NCBI GenBank assembly: GCA_902762305.1
Contig: CACWNW010000001.1
Span: 186,001-250,000, forward strand
Direction: 5' to 3'
Origin: Fibrobacter succinogenes
GTDB lineage: Bacteria > Fibrobacterota > Fibrobacteria > Fibrobacterales > Fibrobacteraceae
DNA: 64,000 nt
Both the position numbers and the translations under genes were made by a program. This document shows positions 53,115 to 62,300 of this stretch, in pieces. The notes beneath the pieces are model-generated. The model saw only the letters and a program-made list of their open reading frames with translations, was not told the origin of the DNA and ran no database searches. How positions within the stretch are numbered: position 1 is the first letter of the stretch; each line of letters starts with the position of its first letter.

Positions 53115-53365
53115 AACGGGCAAAATATACGAAAATGGCAATCCAGAGACGAACCCGCGCAGGCGGAAAAATGGATGTTTGCGCCCAAACGGGACAAGGA
53201 GAAGCTCGTACACGCCCGCCCAACTTTACAAATTTCGTGACATTTGTTACATTTTATGACAAAACTCACGTTTTACAGACGCTTTTCAAGGACTTCCGCC
53301 GTGAAAATACCCCCAGAACCACGATAAAACCGCTTTTTACAGAATTCGACTAAAAATTTACACTT

Positions 53366-53382
53366 TTGGCACGTTACTTGCT
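53366..53382 (+). promoter_or_regulatory. Sigma-54 (RpoN) type -24/-12 promoter
   Basis: TTGGCACG, four bases, then TTGCT matches the RpoN consensus with GG (53368-53369) and GC (53380-53381) exactly 12 apart. The expected transcription start is near 53393, giving a leader of about 27 bases to the sigma-factor ATG at 53420. No rpoN or enhancer-binding protein gene is in the window. Confidence 0.7.
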
Positions 53383-53419
53383 AATAAAAAAAGCGATATT
53401 TAAGGTGCAAGGAAATAAA

Positions 53420-54232
53420 ATGCATATAGATTCCACCGATACTACACTTAAACGTTACCTCGAAGACATTAGAAGGACCGCCCCCCTTTCCCGTGAAGAA
53501 GAGCAGATCCTATTCCAGAAAGCGAAAGAAGGTGACAAGATTGCACGCAAGAAGTTGATTTCCGCGAACATGCGCTTCGTTTTGAAGGTCGCCATCCAGT
53601 ACCGCGGCTGCCCCATCCCGCTCCCGGACCTGGTGAGCGAAGGCGCCATGGGCCTCGTTCGCGCTATTGAATCCTTCGAACACACCCGCGGCCTCAAGTT
53701 CATCAGTTACGGCGTGTGGTGGATTAAGGCTTACATCACCCGTGCCATCAACGAGCAGGGTAACCTTATCCGCCTCCCGGCAAACCAGCACCTGCGCGTG
53801 CGCAAGGCTTTGCACGAACAGTCCCGCGGAAAAGAGATTAACGAAGAAATTCGCGAGCTCATCCAGATTGGCCAGCGCGGCGTTTCTTTCGACAGCCCCC
53901 TGAAGGCAGATTCCAAGGCGACCTACGCCGAAGTTCTGCCCGATACCGGTGCCACGAACCCAGAAGCCGACTCCGAAATCCAGAGCGTCGAAGTTCTCGC
54001 ACGCGACTTGATGGAACAGCTCCCCGAACGAGAAGCGAAGGTCATCACCGGCATCTTCGGTATCAACCAGGAAGCCCCGCAGACGTTGCGCGAAGTCGGC
54101 GAGTCCATGAACATCTCGCACGAACGCGTCCGCCAGCTGCGTGACCAGGCACTCCGCCGTATCCGCAAGTACAACAGCAAGGAATTCCTCCAAGAGAAAA
54201 AGGATGCGTTTTTGGCTGCGATTAACAAGTAA
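53420..54232 (+). CDS. RNA polymerase sigma factor, RpoD/SigA family (short, group 2-like)
   Basis: 270 aa from ATG 53420 with AAGGAAAT upstream; a longer frame from 53366 would overlap the promoter. Region 1.2 LKRYLEDIRRTAPLSREEEQ, region 2 ANMRFVLKVAIQYRG with GAMGLVRAIESFEHTRGLKFISYGVWWIKAYITRAINEQ, region 3, then region 4 LPEREAKVITGIFGI with the -35 recognition helix NISHERVRQLRDQAL. Region 1.1 is absent, which argues for an alternative rather than the primary factor, though short primary factors exist. A sigma-54 promoter upstream suggests a regulatory cascade. Confidence 0.92.
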   Translation: MHIDSTDTTLKRYLEDIRRTAPLSREEEQILFQKAKEGDKIARKKLISANMRFVLKVAIQYRGCPIPLPDLVSEGAMGLVRAIESFEHTRGLKFISYGVWWIKAYITRAINEQGNLIRLPANQHLRVRKALHEQSRGKEINEEIRELIQIGQRGVSFDSPLKADSKATYAEVLPDTGATNPEADSEIQSVEVLARDLMEQLPEREAKVITGIFGINQEAPQTLREVGESMNISHERVRQLRDQALRRIRKYNSKEFLQEKKDAFLAAINK

Positions 54233-54305
54233 TCGCAGCCTTATGACGCATGGGGCTCCGCCCCCTGGACCCCTTTCCCAGATGCTGAATTACGATCAAC
54301 AAGTA

Positions 54306-54341
54306 GTTATTGGTCAATAGTCATTGGTCATTAGTTACTAG
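54306..54341. repeat. Heptamer repeat related to 2299-2340
   Basis: The sequence TAGTTATTGGTCAATAGTCA then TTGGTCATTAG shares its order of units with the array near 2.3 kb. It sits 75 bases after the sigma-factor stop. Confidence 0.7.
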
Positions 54342-54362
54342 AACCTCTGGTACAAAACATTT

Positions 54363-54391
54363 ATAGCCCGCAGAGAAGCGGGCTATTTCTC
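54363..54391 (+). terminator. Intrinsic terminator downstream of the sigma-factor gene
   Basis: A perfect 9-bp stem ATAGCCCGC/GCGGGCTAT with AGAGAA loop, then TTCTCTATTT. It is 130 bases after the stop codon. Confidence 0.85.
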
Positions 54392-54398
54392 TATTTAA

Positions 54399-54480
54399 AG
54401 ACAAACTAATTTCGGACAGGGCTCAGACGGCTCTTGGCGATTTATGCCCGTAGCCAACTAAATAAACACAACCGGGCTGA
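54399..54480. repeat. Duplicated noncoding element, copy 1
   Basis: It begins ACAAACTAATTTCGG, continues to CTTGGCGA-TTTATGCCCG and ends in a stem GCCCG/CGGGC around AGCCAACTAAATAAACA. Copy 2 is at 54634-54770. Confidence 0.6.
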
Positions 54481-54633
54481 TTCCACCTCCCTAAGACACC
54501 CTCGACACACAAAACAAGATTCTTCATGGGCACCTTCGATGCAAATAAAAAAAACAGTTTAAAGAAAAACCGCAGGGACTAACAGTCACCAGGTTTTTCT
54601 CCCGAAACACACATCTAGTATATGCAGCAGAGC

Positions 54634-54770
54634 GACAAACTATTTTCGACCAGACCCCTCGCTAGTTCTTGGCGAAGGAGCATAAACCGCAAAGCGAACA
54701 CTTAAACGAAGTGATCGTGTGAGCGCGCGATTTATGCCCGAAGCCAACTAAATAAACAAGACCGGGCTGG
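54634..54770. repeat. Duplicated noncoding element, copy 2, with 55-nt structured insert
   Basis: Same order as copy 1 (ACAAACTATTTTCG, CTTGGCGA, TTTATGCCCG-AGCCAACTAAATAAACA, CGGGCTGG) but with a 55-nt insert at 54676-54730. Within and beside the insert, GCATAAA (54680) pairs with TTTATGC (54731) and encloses a CACTT/AAGTG hairpin. Possibly a small structured RNA on either strand. Confidence 0.55.
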
Positions 54771-54824
54771 TCCAACCCCAAACCTCTCCCAGCAGTCGTT
54801 CATACAAGCATTTCAAAAACTTGT

Positions 54825-54875
54825 CTCATGGGGCCCTCTTTTTTCGTAGAACGAAAAAAGAAAGAGCCCCATGAG
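54825..54875. other. Long hairpin with A/T-rich top
   Basis: CTCATGGGGCCCTC plus TTTTTTCGT pairs with ACGAAAAAAG plus AAAGAGCCCCATGAG around an AGA loop: about 22 of 23 left-arm bases pair. Too long for a simple terminator and without a T-run after it on the plus strand. It stands before a tiny ORF with two ribosome sites. Confidence 0.7.
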
Positions 54876-54902
54876 GGGCCCTTTCCTAAGAAGGAGAAAA
54901 TA

Positions 54903-54980
54903 TTGAGACGTTTCCGGAACCTTAAACCCATCAGGAGGGGAGCAATGATGGAGTTGTTCGAGGATTTACCTTTCCACTAA
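54903..54980 (+). CDS. Possible 25-residue small protein or leader peptide
   Basis: A TTG at 54903 lies six bases after AAGGAG. The frame reads MRRFRNLKPIRRGAMMEL then FEDLPFH and stops at 54980. Inside it, the ATG at 54945 has its own excellent site AGGAGGGG at 54933, giving an 11-residue alternative. The N-terminal half is very basic, the C-terminal half acidic and aromatic. No gene follows on this strand, so a classic attenuator role is not obvious. It could be a translated small protein or a chance frame. Confidence 0.3.
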   Translation: MRRFRNLKPIRRGAMMELFEDLPFH

Positions 54981-55065
54981 TCCCAACGATTAAAATATAC
55001 CATAATAAATGGCTTCCGGCAAGTGCATTTTGCCTTTTTTGCGCAAATATTTTGTAAAAAAATTA

Positions 55066-56364
55066 TTATTCCTCACGGAAAATAATCTTGCACTTCGGCA
55101 GGAAACGGAACCCACCACGGCGATGGCGCTCGATTTCGAAGAATTTCTTCACGCCTTCGCTCATAGAGCCATCCTTTTCTTCGGTGCCGTTGATGTGAGC
55201 TATAACACGGTTCAACCTGCTCTCGAAGTTCGGACGCAGCGGATCCATGCAGATAGACGGATCGCGCTTGAACTCTCGGTTCTCGTATTCCTCGCGGCCC
55301 GTTGCCGTATATTCGCGCAGCAGGTTGCGGAGAATTCTCGCAGGAACGTTTCGCATCAGATGCTTGCTGTTCACCGAAATGGAGTCATCGCTCTTGTAAT
55401 ACACTACTTCTACAGAGTCATTCATGGCTCCGAGGAGCTGTTCCTGAGCCTTCTGGATCGGCTGCCAGACGTCGAACTCCTGCTTAACCACGGAGCTCAT
55501 CAGCTTGAGGAACGGTTCCTGAGTAACGACATTCGCCTTGAACCTCGCATCGAGGATGTTGCTCGGAGTTCCGTAGTAGCAACCCTTGCGGAGCAAGAGC
55601 GAATTGGTCTTGGCATCGCGGACGTCTTCGAGGGCAAGCACGCAGCCCATTTCCCTTTCGGACTTTCTCGTCCATTCAAAGCCATATTCATCAAGGCACT
55701 CACCGAACGTGGCGGTCCGGCCGACCAGCTTATCGCCAATGAACACATTGCCATCCACCATTTCGGCGGGAACGCGATTTTCGAGAGCTTCGATGAAAGA
55801 AGTCTGCGTGGCGACGTAGCCCATGTGCTCGTAAGCGGGAGTATTCAAAAGGAGCGGTCCAATGCGGAAAAGGCCCAGAGCCCAGCGCATCGGGTTAGAA
55901 ACCAGGGAGCCCGGAGTCTCGAACTGGAAGGTGAAGTACATCATCCTTTCGTCGTCTTGAATCGTATCGCGGAGAATTCCGGCATTGATCAGGAACGGAT
56001 AGCGCTTGGGGATAATCTCCAGGCAAAGCGCACGCACATCCTTGGTCTGGTAGAACTGCGACACGAACGGCAGGTAGGAACGGAGAACGCTGCGTGCAGG
56101 GACAGCCTCGAAATCAGCACAGCGCTTTACAATCCGTTCCACGAAATCATCAGGATTTTCACCACGGTCGTACAACCATTGCACCAGGTTGTCAAAGACA
56201 AAGTGGTGAGAATTCTCGTCTATGAATGTTCCTTCAAAGAACAGATCGTTAACGAGCTTTGTATCGAATCGTGCATCTCGACGAACAAGCGAAAGAATAT
56301 CCTTGACCGAATAGGTCATCAACAACTCAATGTGAGCAAGTTGCATAAAGAAATTCGATATCAC
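55066..56364 (-). CDS. Hypothetical protein, 432 aa, no family recognised
   Basis: GTG start at 56364 with GAGAGG about eight bases before; an internal ATG at 56346 has no such site. No signal peptide or clear membrane helix; the N-terminal 110 residues are helical (YSVKDILSLVRRDARFDTKLVNDLFFEG) and resemble helical adaptor repeats. The middle (VDGNVFIGDKLVGRTATFGE, CVLALEDVRDAKTNSLLLRKG) looks beta-rich. The C-terminus ends in a basic/aromatic FEIERHRRGGFRFLPKCKI. No catalytic motif is evident. Divergent from mutL across 99 bp. Possibly a Fibrobacter-specific cytoplasmic protein (inference). Confidence 0.65.
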   Translation of the reverse strand: MISNFFMQLAHIELLMTYSVKDILSLVRRDARFDTKLVNDLFFEGTFIDENSHHFVFDNLVQWLYDRGENPDDFVERIVKRCADFEAVPARSVLRSYLPFVSQFYQTKDVRALCLEIIPKRYPFLINAGILRDTIQDDERMMYFTFQFETPGSLVSNPMRWALGLFRIGPLLLNTPAYEHMGYVATQTSFIEALENRVPAEMVDGNVFIGDKLVGRTATFGECLDEYGFEWTRKSEREMGCVLALEDVRDAKTNSLLLRKGCYYGTPSNILDARFKANVVTQEPFLKLMSSVVKQEFDVWQPIQKAQEQLLGAMNDSVEVVYYKSDDSISVNSKHLMRNVPARILRNLLREYTATGREEYENREFKRDPSICMDPLRPNFESRLNRVIAHINGTEEKDGSMSEGVKKFFEIERHRRGGFRFLPKCKIIFREE

Positions 56365-56463
56365 TATTCTATCCTCTCTTTTTTGAGACCCCTAACCACC
56401 GGAATCCTGCACCAATTTAACAAAAAATGAGGGTAAAGGGTATGATTTGGCTATATTTTGGCC

Positions 56464-58308
56464 ATGAAAAACGCTGAAATACACGTTTTAACCGATGAAA
56501 TTATCAACAAAATCGCTGCCGGTGAGGTAATTGAGCGTCCGTCATCCGCCGTTAAGGAACTTATAGAGAATTCCATCGATGCAGGAGCGACTCGCATCCA
56601 AATTCAAATCGAACAAGGCGGAAAGAAAAAAATCCTCGTTTCGGACAACGGCAAGGGGATGGGTAAAGAAGATTTAAACCTTTGTTACCTCAGACACACT
56701 ACATCTAAACTACATTCAGCAGACGACCTATTCCATTTACAAACAAATGGCTTTCGCGGAGAAGCAGTCGCTTCCATTGCCGCCATATCGAAAATGACCA
56801 TTTCCACCGCCACCGAAGACGGCGATGGCGGGCGGTTAATCTTAAAAGGCGGGAATGTCGAAGAAGAACAAACTTACGCCTCCGGTCATGGTACGACCTT
56901 CCTAATCGAAGACCTGTTCTTCAACACCCCCGTCCGCAGGACGTTCCTCGGTAGCGAGACCTCCGAAAGCACGAAGATTCTCGACGTCGTACTGAAGACC
57001 GCAATCGCGCACCCCGAAATCCGCTTCGACTACAAGGTCGGCGAAAAAGCTGTATTTATCGGGGTTCCCGGCGAGCTGCGGACCCGACTTGCCGAAGCCA
57101 TCGGCTCGGGAATCGCCAAGAACCTTCTGCCCGTCGACTACACCGAAGCTGGCGTTCACGTAACGGGGTACATCTCCCCCACGACAGAAACGAACGGCAA
57201 GCGCCACCACCAGTTCCTGTTCATGCGCAAGCGGCCCATCGAAAGCAAGGTTATCGCGAAGGCGGTTTCGCAGGCTTACGAGCCCTACGGAGCGCAGTGC
57301 AAGCCGGTTACCGTCCTGTTTCTAGACATGCCGGACCAGGAATTCGACGTGAACGTACACCCGGCAAAGCGCGAAGTAAGGTTCGCAAACCAGAACCTCG
57401 TATTCCTCGTGGTGAATCACGCCATCCGCGACACCTTCCAGAAAGACCTAGAGGCAAACTCGCCGTTTATAGACCTGAGCGCGAGCATGGTCCAGGCAGA
57501 CACCGTCGATGTACCCGGACCGCAATACCAGGCCGCCCCTGCGTATACGGCCTCCCCCACCTACAAGGCACCCGAACCGCGCAAGAACAGCGGGGTAAAC
57601 GAGTGGAAGAAGGCGAAGAACTACAGCGTAGCAGACGACGTGCAGGACCTGTTCTCGCAGCCCGAAGCCGGCAAAATCATTTCGCTCGAACCCGGACAAG
57701 GGAACGTGCCCGAACCGAAACCGGAAAGCGCCCCGTGGGCGCCCCCGACACTTTTCCAGATTGCGAACACCTATATCGCCGGAGAAGACACCGAAGGGCT
57801 GCTCATCATCGACCAGCACGCAGCCCACTCTCGCATCTTGTACGAGCAGGCGCTTGCGACACTCGAAAACGGCACGAACCTCGACAGCCAGGAGTTGCTC
57901 TTTCCGGAACTGATTGAACTGAGCAAGATGGAAAAACAGGTCTTTGCAAGCGTCGACTCGCAGTTGAAGAAGCTCGGATTTTTCGTGGAGCACTTCGGCG
58001 GCGACACCTTCCAGATCCGAGCCATCCCCAGCGCACTCCCCCTCTCCCGCGCCATCAAGGCGGTCCACCAGTTTCTGGACAGCTGCGCCGGCACCGGAGA
58101 AGCGGACCCATCGCATATCACGGACACCATCGCGAAGGCGTGGTCCAAGACCAACGCGTACCAGGCAGGCGACAAGCTGAAGCCCGAAGAGATGGCCCAG
58201 CTGATGGGGCAACTGATGTCTACGGAAGATCCGCTCAAGTCCCCCTACGGGGCTCCCACCCTAATGCGCATCACGCTCGACGAACTCGCCAAGAAATTCA
58301 AGCATTAG
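56464..58308 (+). CDS. mutL: DNA mismatch repair protein MutL
   Basis: 614 aa from ATG 56464 (MKNAEIHVLTDEIINKIAAGEV). GHKL ATPase motifs: Glu in KELIENSIDAGA, DNGKGMG, RHTTSKL and NGFRGEAVASIA with GTTFLIEDLFFNTPVR. A disordered Pro-rich linker (about 345-430) leads to the C-terminal dimerisation domain starting LFQIANTYIAGEDTEGLLIIDQHAAHSRI. The endonuclease motif DQHAxxExxxxE reads DQHAAHSRILYE, so the first Glu of the metal site is replaced, as in E. coli-type MutL without nicking activity. Its 3' end overlaps lpxB by 48 bases, convergently. Confidence 0.95.
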   Translation: MKNAEIHVLTDEIINKIAAGEVIERPSSAVKELIENSIDAGATRIQIQIEQGGKKKILVSDNGKGMGKEDLNLCYLRHTTSKLHSADDLFHLQTNGFRGEAVASIAAISKMTISTATEDGDGGRLILKGGNVEEEQTYASGHGTTFLIEDLFFNTPVRRTFLGSETSESTKILDVVLKTAIAHPEIRFDYKVGEKAVFIGVPGELRTRLAEAIGSGIAKNLLPVDYTEAGVHVTGYISPTTETNGKRHHQFLFMRKRPIESKVIAKAVSQAYEPYGAQCKPVTVLFLDMPDQEFDVNVHPAKREVRFANQNLVFLVVNHAIRDTFQKDLEANSPFIDLSASMVQADTVDVPGPQYQAAPAYTASPTYKAPEPRKNSGVNEWKKAKNYSVADDVQDLFSQPEAGKIISLEPGQGNVPEPKPESAPWAPPTLFQIANTYIAGEDTEGLLIIDQHAAHSRILYEQALATLENGTNLDSQELLFPELIELSKMEKQVFASVDSQLKKLGFFVEHFGGDTFQIRAIPSALPLSRAIKAVHQFLDSCAGTGEADPSHITDTIAKAWSKTNAYQAGDKLKPEEMAQLMGQLMSTEDPLKSPYGAPTLMRITLDELAKKFKH

Positions 58309-59391
58309 CGCTTCGGGGCTTTTCGCATTTACAAACGTTTCATCCAGGGTATCCGCAATGGCCCTGGATGTTTCTGTATTGCATTGGCCGAGGGCGCCCG
58401 CGACTGCGGCGACGCTTGCCTTTTTGCGGTCATTCCCACGCGTAAAGAAGAACTCGGGCACGACCCCGCGCCTGAGTAGGATGTTCGGGAGGGCAAAGAA
58501 TTCCGTCTTCACGAAGCGGCTCCCGATAAAGTAAGTGAGCGGCTCGATTACGCCCGCGACCACAAGCGGCACGCCAGAACGCGCAAGTTCGAGGGAAGCA
58601 GACCCCGGAGCAGAAAGTGCATAGGAATACTCCGAAAACATGGCTGCGCGCTCCCCCGCATCGAGGGGCGGGACCTCAACCGAAATCCATTCGGGAATAC
58701 TTTGTCCAAAAACCTTGCCAAGAGCCCGAGTGAACGTTTCGACAAGGGATTCGCGCGAGGCCAGCACGACCACGCGGCCCTGCGGGTTTGCGGAATGCCT
58801 CTGCGATGCGACCGCGGCAAAGAACGGGAGGTTGCGGAGGGCCTGCGACTTGCGGCTACCAGGAAGGAGCAGCAGGTCCGCATTCGAATTGCTTCCGGCG
58901 GCACGCGGGAACGGATGGCGTATGCACTGCGCATTGCAGTGCAACCCTTCGTAGAACCGACGTTCGAAATCGAACAGCACCGCAAGGCGGGCTGAACGCA
59001 GGTACTTTGCCCGACCGCGCTTCCAGGCCCAGACCTGCGGGGGCGCCACATACAGGGCCGGCTTGTTCAGGCTTTCCGCAATCCGTACGAGCTTCATGTT
59101 GAATCCAGGGTAATCGATGCAGACGACCGCAATACAGTCTTCGCTCTTCAACAGGCCTTCGAGATGCGCGAGGATGTGCTTGAGGCGGAACACACGCGGG
59201 AAAATATCGAGGAACCCCGACACCGGCAGCGCCTCATAATCTTCGACCGCATCCAGCCCCGACGCCTGCATCCGGCAACCCCCGACCCCGCGGGCCCTGA
59301 ACCCCAGGCGAATAGCCTCCTGCACGAGGGATTCTCCCAGCACATCGCCGGAATCCTCGCCCGCACAAAAAAGGACAAAGGGTTTACGCAT
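58261..59391 (-). CDS. lpxB: Lipid-A-disaccharide synthase
   Basis: 376 aa, normal length. It joins UDP-2,3-diacylglucosamine and lipid X to form the lipid A disaccharide at the inner-membrane surface. CAGEDSGDVLGESLVQEA at the N-terminus, VVCIDYPGFNMKLVR, YVAPPQVWAWKRGRAKYL and the donor-site SAPGSASLELARSGVPLVV are the GT19 signatures. It follows dnaE with a one-base gap, so the two form an operon. Last 48 bases overlap mutL antisense. Confidence 0.96.
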   Translation of the reverse strand: MRKPFVLFCAGEDSGDVLGESLVQEAIRLGFRARGVGGCRMQASGLDAVEDYEALPVSGFLDIFPRVFRLKHILAHLEGLLKSEDCIAVVCIDYPGFNMKLVRIAESLNKPALYVAPPQVWAWKRGRAKYLRSARLAVLFDFERRFYEGLHCNAQCIRHPFPRAAGSNSNADLLLLPGSRKSQALRNLPFFAAVASQRHSANPQGRVVVLASRESLVETFTRALGKVFGQSIPEWISVEVPPLDAGERAAMFSEYSYALSAPGSASLELARSGVPLVVAGVIEPLTYFIGSRFVKTEFFALPNILLRRGVVPEFFFTRGNDRKKASVAAVAGALGQCNTETSRAIADTLDETFVNAKSPEALMLEFLGEFVERDAH

Positions 59392-59392
59392 A

Positions 59393-62300
59393 TCAACGTC
59401 TCGATTTCGGAGACACCCACAACTTCATGATGCCGAGATCCTGGCGCAGCCACGCAAGCAGTTCCTGCGTGTAGAGGAGCTTGTACTTATGCAGCACAAT
59501 GGCATGCTCGTATCCGGATTCCGTTTCTACATGGCAGACAAGTTCACAGGGATGATCCCCCATTTCGGTATCGGCGACAAAGCGCTGCAGGCCTTCTTCC
59601 ATCTTCGCCAAGAATTCATCCGAAAAGATGACGGAGTCCATGCATACGTGAATAAAATTCACCATTGATTCGCGAACGGTATCGAGCTGCACGACTTCAT
59701 CAACTGTAATCTGGAGTTCCTCGGTCATCTTGCGTTCTTTATCGCGCTTGAAACCCAAAAGGCCCTTCACCAGAATGCGGTCATCTTCGGAAATACGGTC
59801 GCGCAGGTTTTCCCAAGTATCCTTCTTGAAGAAGAGTTCCACATCGCTATGGAAATCGCGGATCATGCCCACACCAATCGTATCGCCGCGCTTGGTTTCT
59901 ATCGAGCGCATCTGCATCACCACGCCACCGACGGCGACCACGCTGTCCACTTTCTTTCTCAAGTCGTCATAAGCGAGGGATACCGTCGTAAAGCCCTTCA
60001 GTTCGGGGCGGAATTCATCGAGCGGGTGGCCCGAAAGGAACATGCCAAGGACTTCGCGTTCCTTGTTGAGCATTTCCATGCAGCTCCAGTCTTCGGCATC
60101 TTCCAAGACTTCAGCGGTATTCTCCATCGAAGCGCTAGTACCGCCCATGTCGAACAGGGACATCTGCCCCATCGATTTTTCTTCTTGGTGCTTGGCAGCC
60201 ACTTCGATTGCCCTATCGACGGTCGCCATAAGGACAGCTCGGCTACCGGGGAACGAATCGAGTGCGCCCGCCATGATAAGGCATTCCAGCACCTTCTTGT
60301 TCAGGGGCGGGTGTTTTTCCTTGAAGGTACCCTGGTATTCCGCCACACGCTTGCAGAAATCAAAAATATCCTTGTAGGGGCCATGCTTCTCGCGCTCGGC
60401 AACCACATCCTCGACAACCGCAAGGCCCACGTTGCGGATACCAGCCAAGCCATAAAGCACGTGGCCTTCCTTGTCCGCCGTGAACACACCATACGACGTA
60501 TTGATGTTCGGTGAAAGGACCTGGATATTGATGCGCTTGCATTCCTGGATGATGGTGACGATATCTTCCGTCTTGCCCATCTTCGAGGTCATCGAAGCCG
60601 CCATATATTCTGGGCCGTAATTCGCCTTCAAATAAGCCGTCTGGTACGCCACGTAAGCGTATGCGGCAGCATGGCTCTTGTTGAACGCATATCCGCAGAA
60701 CGGGAGCACCGCATCCCAGACCTTCTGAATCATGGCACGGTCGTAGCCCTTGTCCAAGCACTTCTGGAAGAACTCCGGCTCGAGTTTCGCCATCTTCTCA
60801 GGCATCTTCTTTGCCATGATACGGCGGATATTGTCAGCGCCGCCCAAAGTGTAGCCACCCAGAATCTGGGCAAGCTTCATCACCTGTTCCTGGTACACGA
60901 TAACGCCGTATGTTTCGCCCAGCACCTGTTCCAAATCCGGATGGTAGCAGTCGATTTCTTCCTTGCCGTTCTTGCGCGCAATAAAATGCGGAATCTGGTC
61001 AATAGGCCCCGGACGGTACAGGGCGTTCATAGCGATCAGGTCAAAAATTCTCGTCGGTTTCAGTTCGCGCAGGTACTTTTGCATACCCGGAGATTCGAAC
61101 TGGAACACCGTAGTCGTCATACCCTTGCCGAGCAAATCAAAAGTCTTCTTGTCATCGAGCGGGATATGCCCCATATCCAGGTCAATTCCACGATTTTTCT
61201 TAATCATGTTGACCGTATCTTGAATGATGGACAAGTTAATGAGCCCAAGGAAGTCCATCTTCAGAAGGCCAATATCTTCGGCGTAATGTTTGTCGTACAT
61301 CACCACCGGCGTATCGGCAGGAGCCGCGCGATACAACGGAGCCAAGTTGTAAATCGGAGTCGGCGTAATCACCACGCCACACGCATGCACGCCAGTCTGT
61401 CGCGGCAGGTCCTCAAGCTTTTTGGCAATATCCCAAAGGTTCTGGTAGCTGGCACGGCTGTTGATGAGCGCCTGCAGGGGTTCTGGGCTATAACCATCTT
61501 CGAGGTTGTTGCCCTTCTTGTCTTTACCCGTCCAGGCCTGCTTCAAACTAAAATTCAAAGTGCGCTGCGGGAACAGCTTTGTAATCTGCTTCGCCTCCGC
61601 CGGCGGGAACCCGAGTACGCGCGCCACGTCGGTCACCACGGCCTTCGACTTGAGCATACCGTAAGTAATGATCTGCCCAACGCAATCGTAACCGTACTTG
61701 TCGGTCACATACTGGATAACGCGCCCGCGGTCGCGGTCAGCAAAGTCCGTATCGATATCGGGCATGCTCACACGTTCCGGGTTCAAGAAGCGTTCGAAAA
61801 GCAAGTCAAACTTGAGCGGATCGATGTCGGTAATGCCAATGATGTAGGTGACAAGCGAACCAGCCGCAGAACCACGCCCCGGACCCACGGGAATCCCGTG
61901 TTCACGTGCCCAGTTGATAAAGTCCCACACAATCAGGAGGTAGCCGGCAACGTTCATGTTGCGGATACAGTTCAGTTCCTTATACATGCGCTTCGCCACG
62001 TCGGTCTCGTGCGCGGGGAACTTGAAATCTTCGTCGGGGAAGCGCCATTTAAGGCGTTCATTACAAAGGTGCGTAATATAAATGTCGGCATCGCCACCCG
62101 GCTTGCACCAACGGCGAACATTCTTGTCCCAAGCCTTATTGTCGTCTTCGTCAAAGAATTCCGGCTGGGATAGGCGCTCTATTTCGGCTTTGTCTTCGTC
62201 GGTAAGCGCATCAGGTTCAATCCCCTTTTCGGCGCAATACGATTCCGTAACCTTTTTCTTTTTGTCCTTGATGACGCCCTTGACTTCTCGCTCGCGGATT

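Larger units (their letters stand above)
54233..55065. other. 833-bp gap without a normal gene, rich in repeats and hairpins
   Basis: Besides the items annotated separately, it has GGGGCTCCGCCCC near 54252-54264 and no frame above 60 codons with a ribosome site. By length and structure it is the most likely place in the window for an unrecognised RNA gene. It does not show RNase P RNA, tmRNA or SRP RNA signature sequences. Confidence 0.6.

Noticed and set aside
53135-53353. 72-codon frame upstream of the sigma-factor gene
   Set aside because: It lies in the divergent leader region, has no ribosome site and ends just before the sigma-54 promoter.
54252-54264. GGGGCTCCGCCCC palindrome as a terminator
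   Set aside because: No T-run follows and a much better terminator lies 100 bases on; left as a short palindrome only.
54233-55065. Known RNA gene such as tmRNA, RNase P RNA, SRP RNA or tRNA
   Set aside because: None of the signature sequences is present: no CCA-type acceptor stem, no tag reading frame, no P4 or GGAA-loop motifs.
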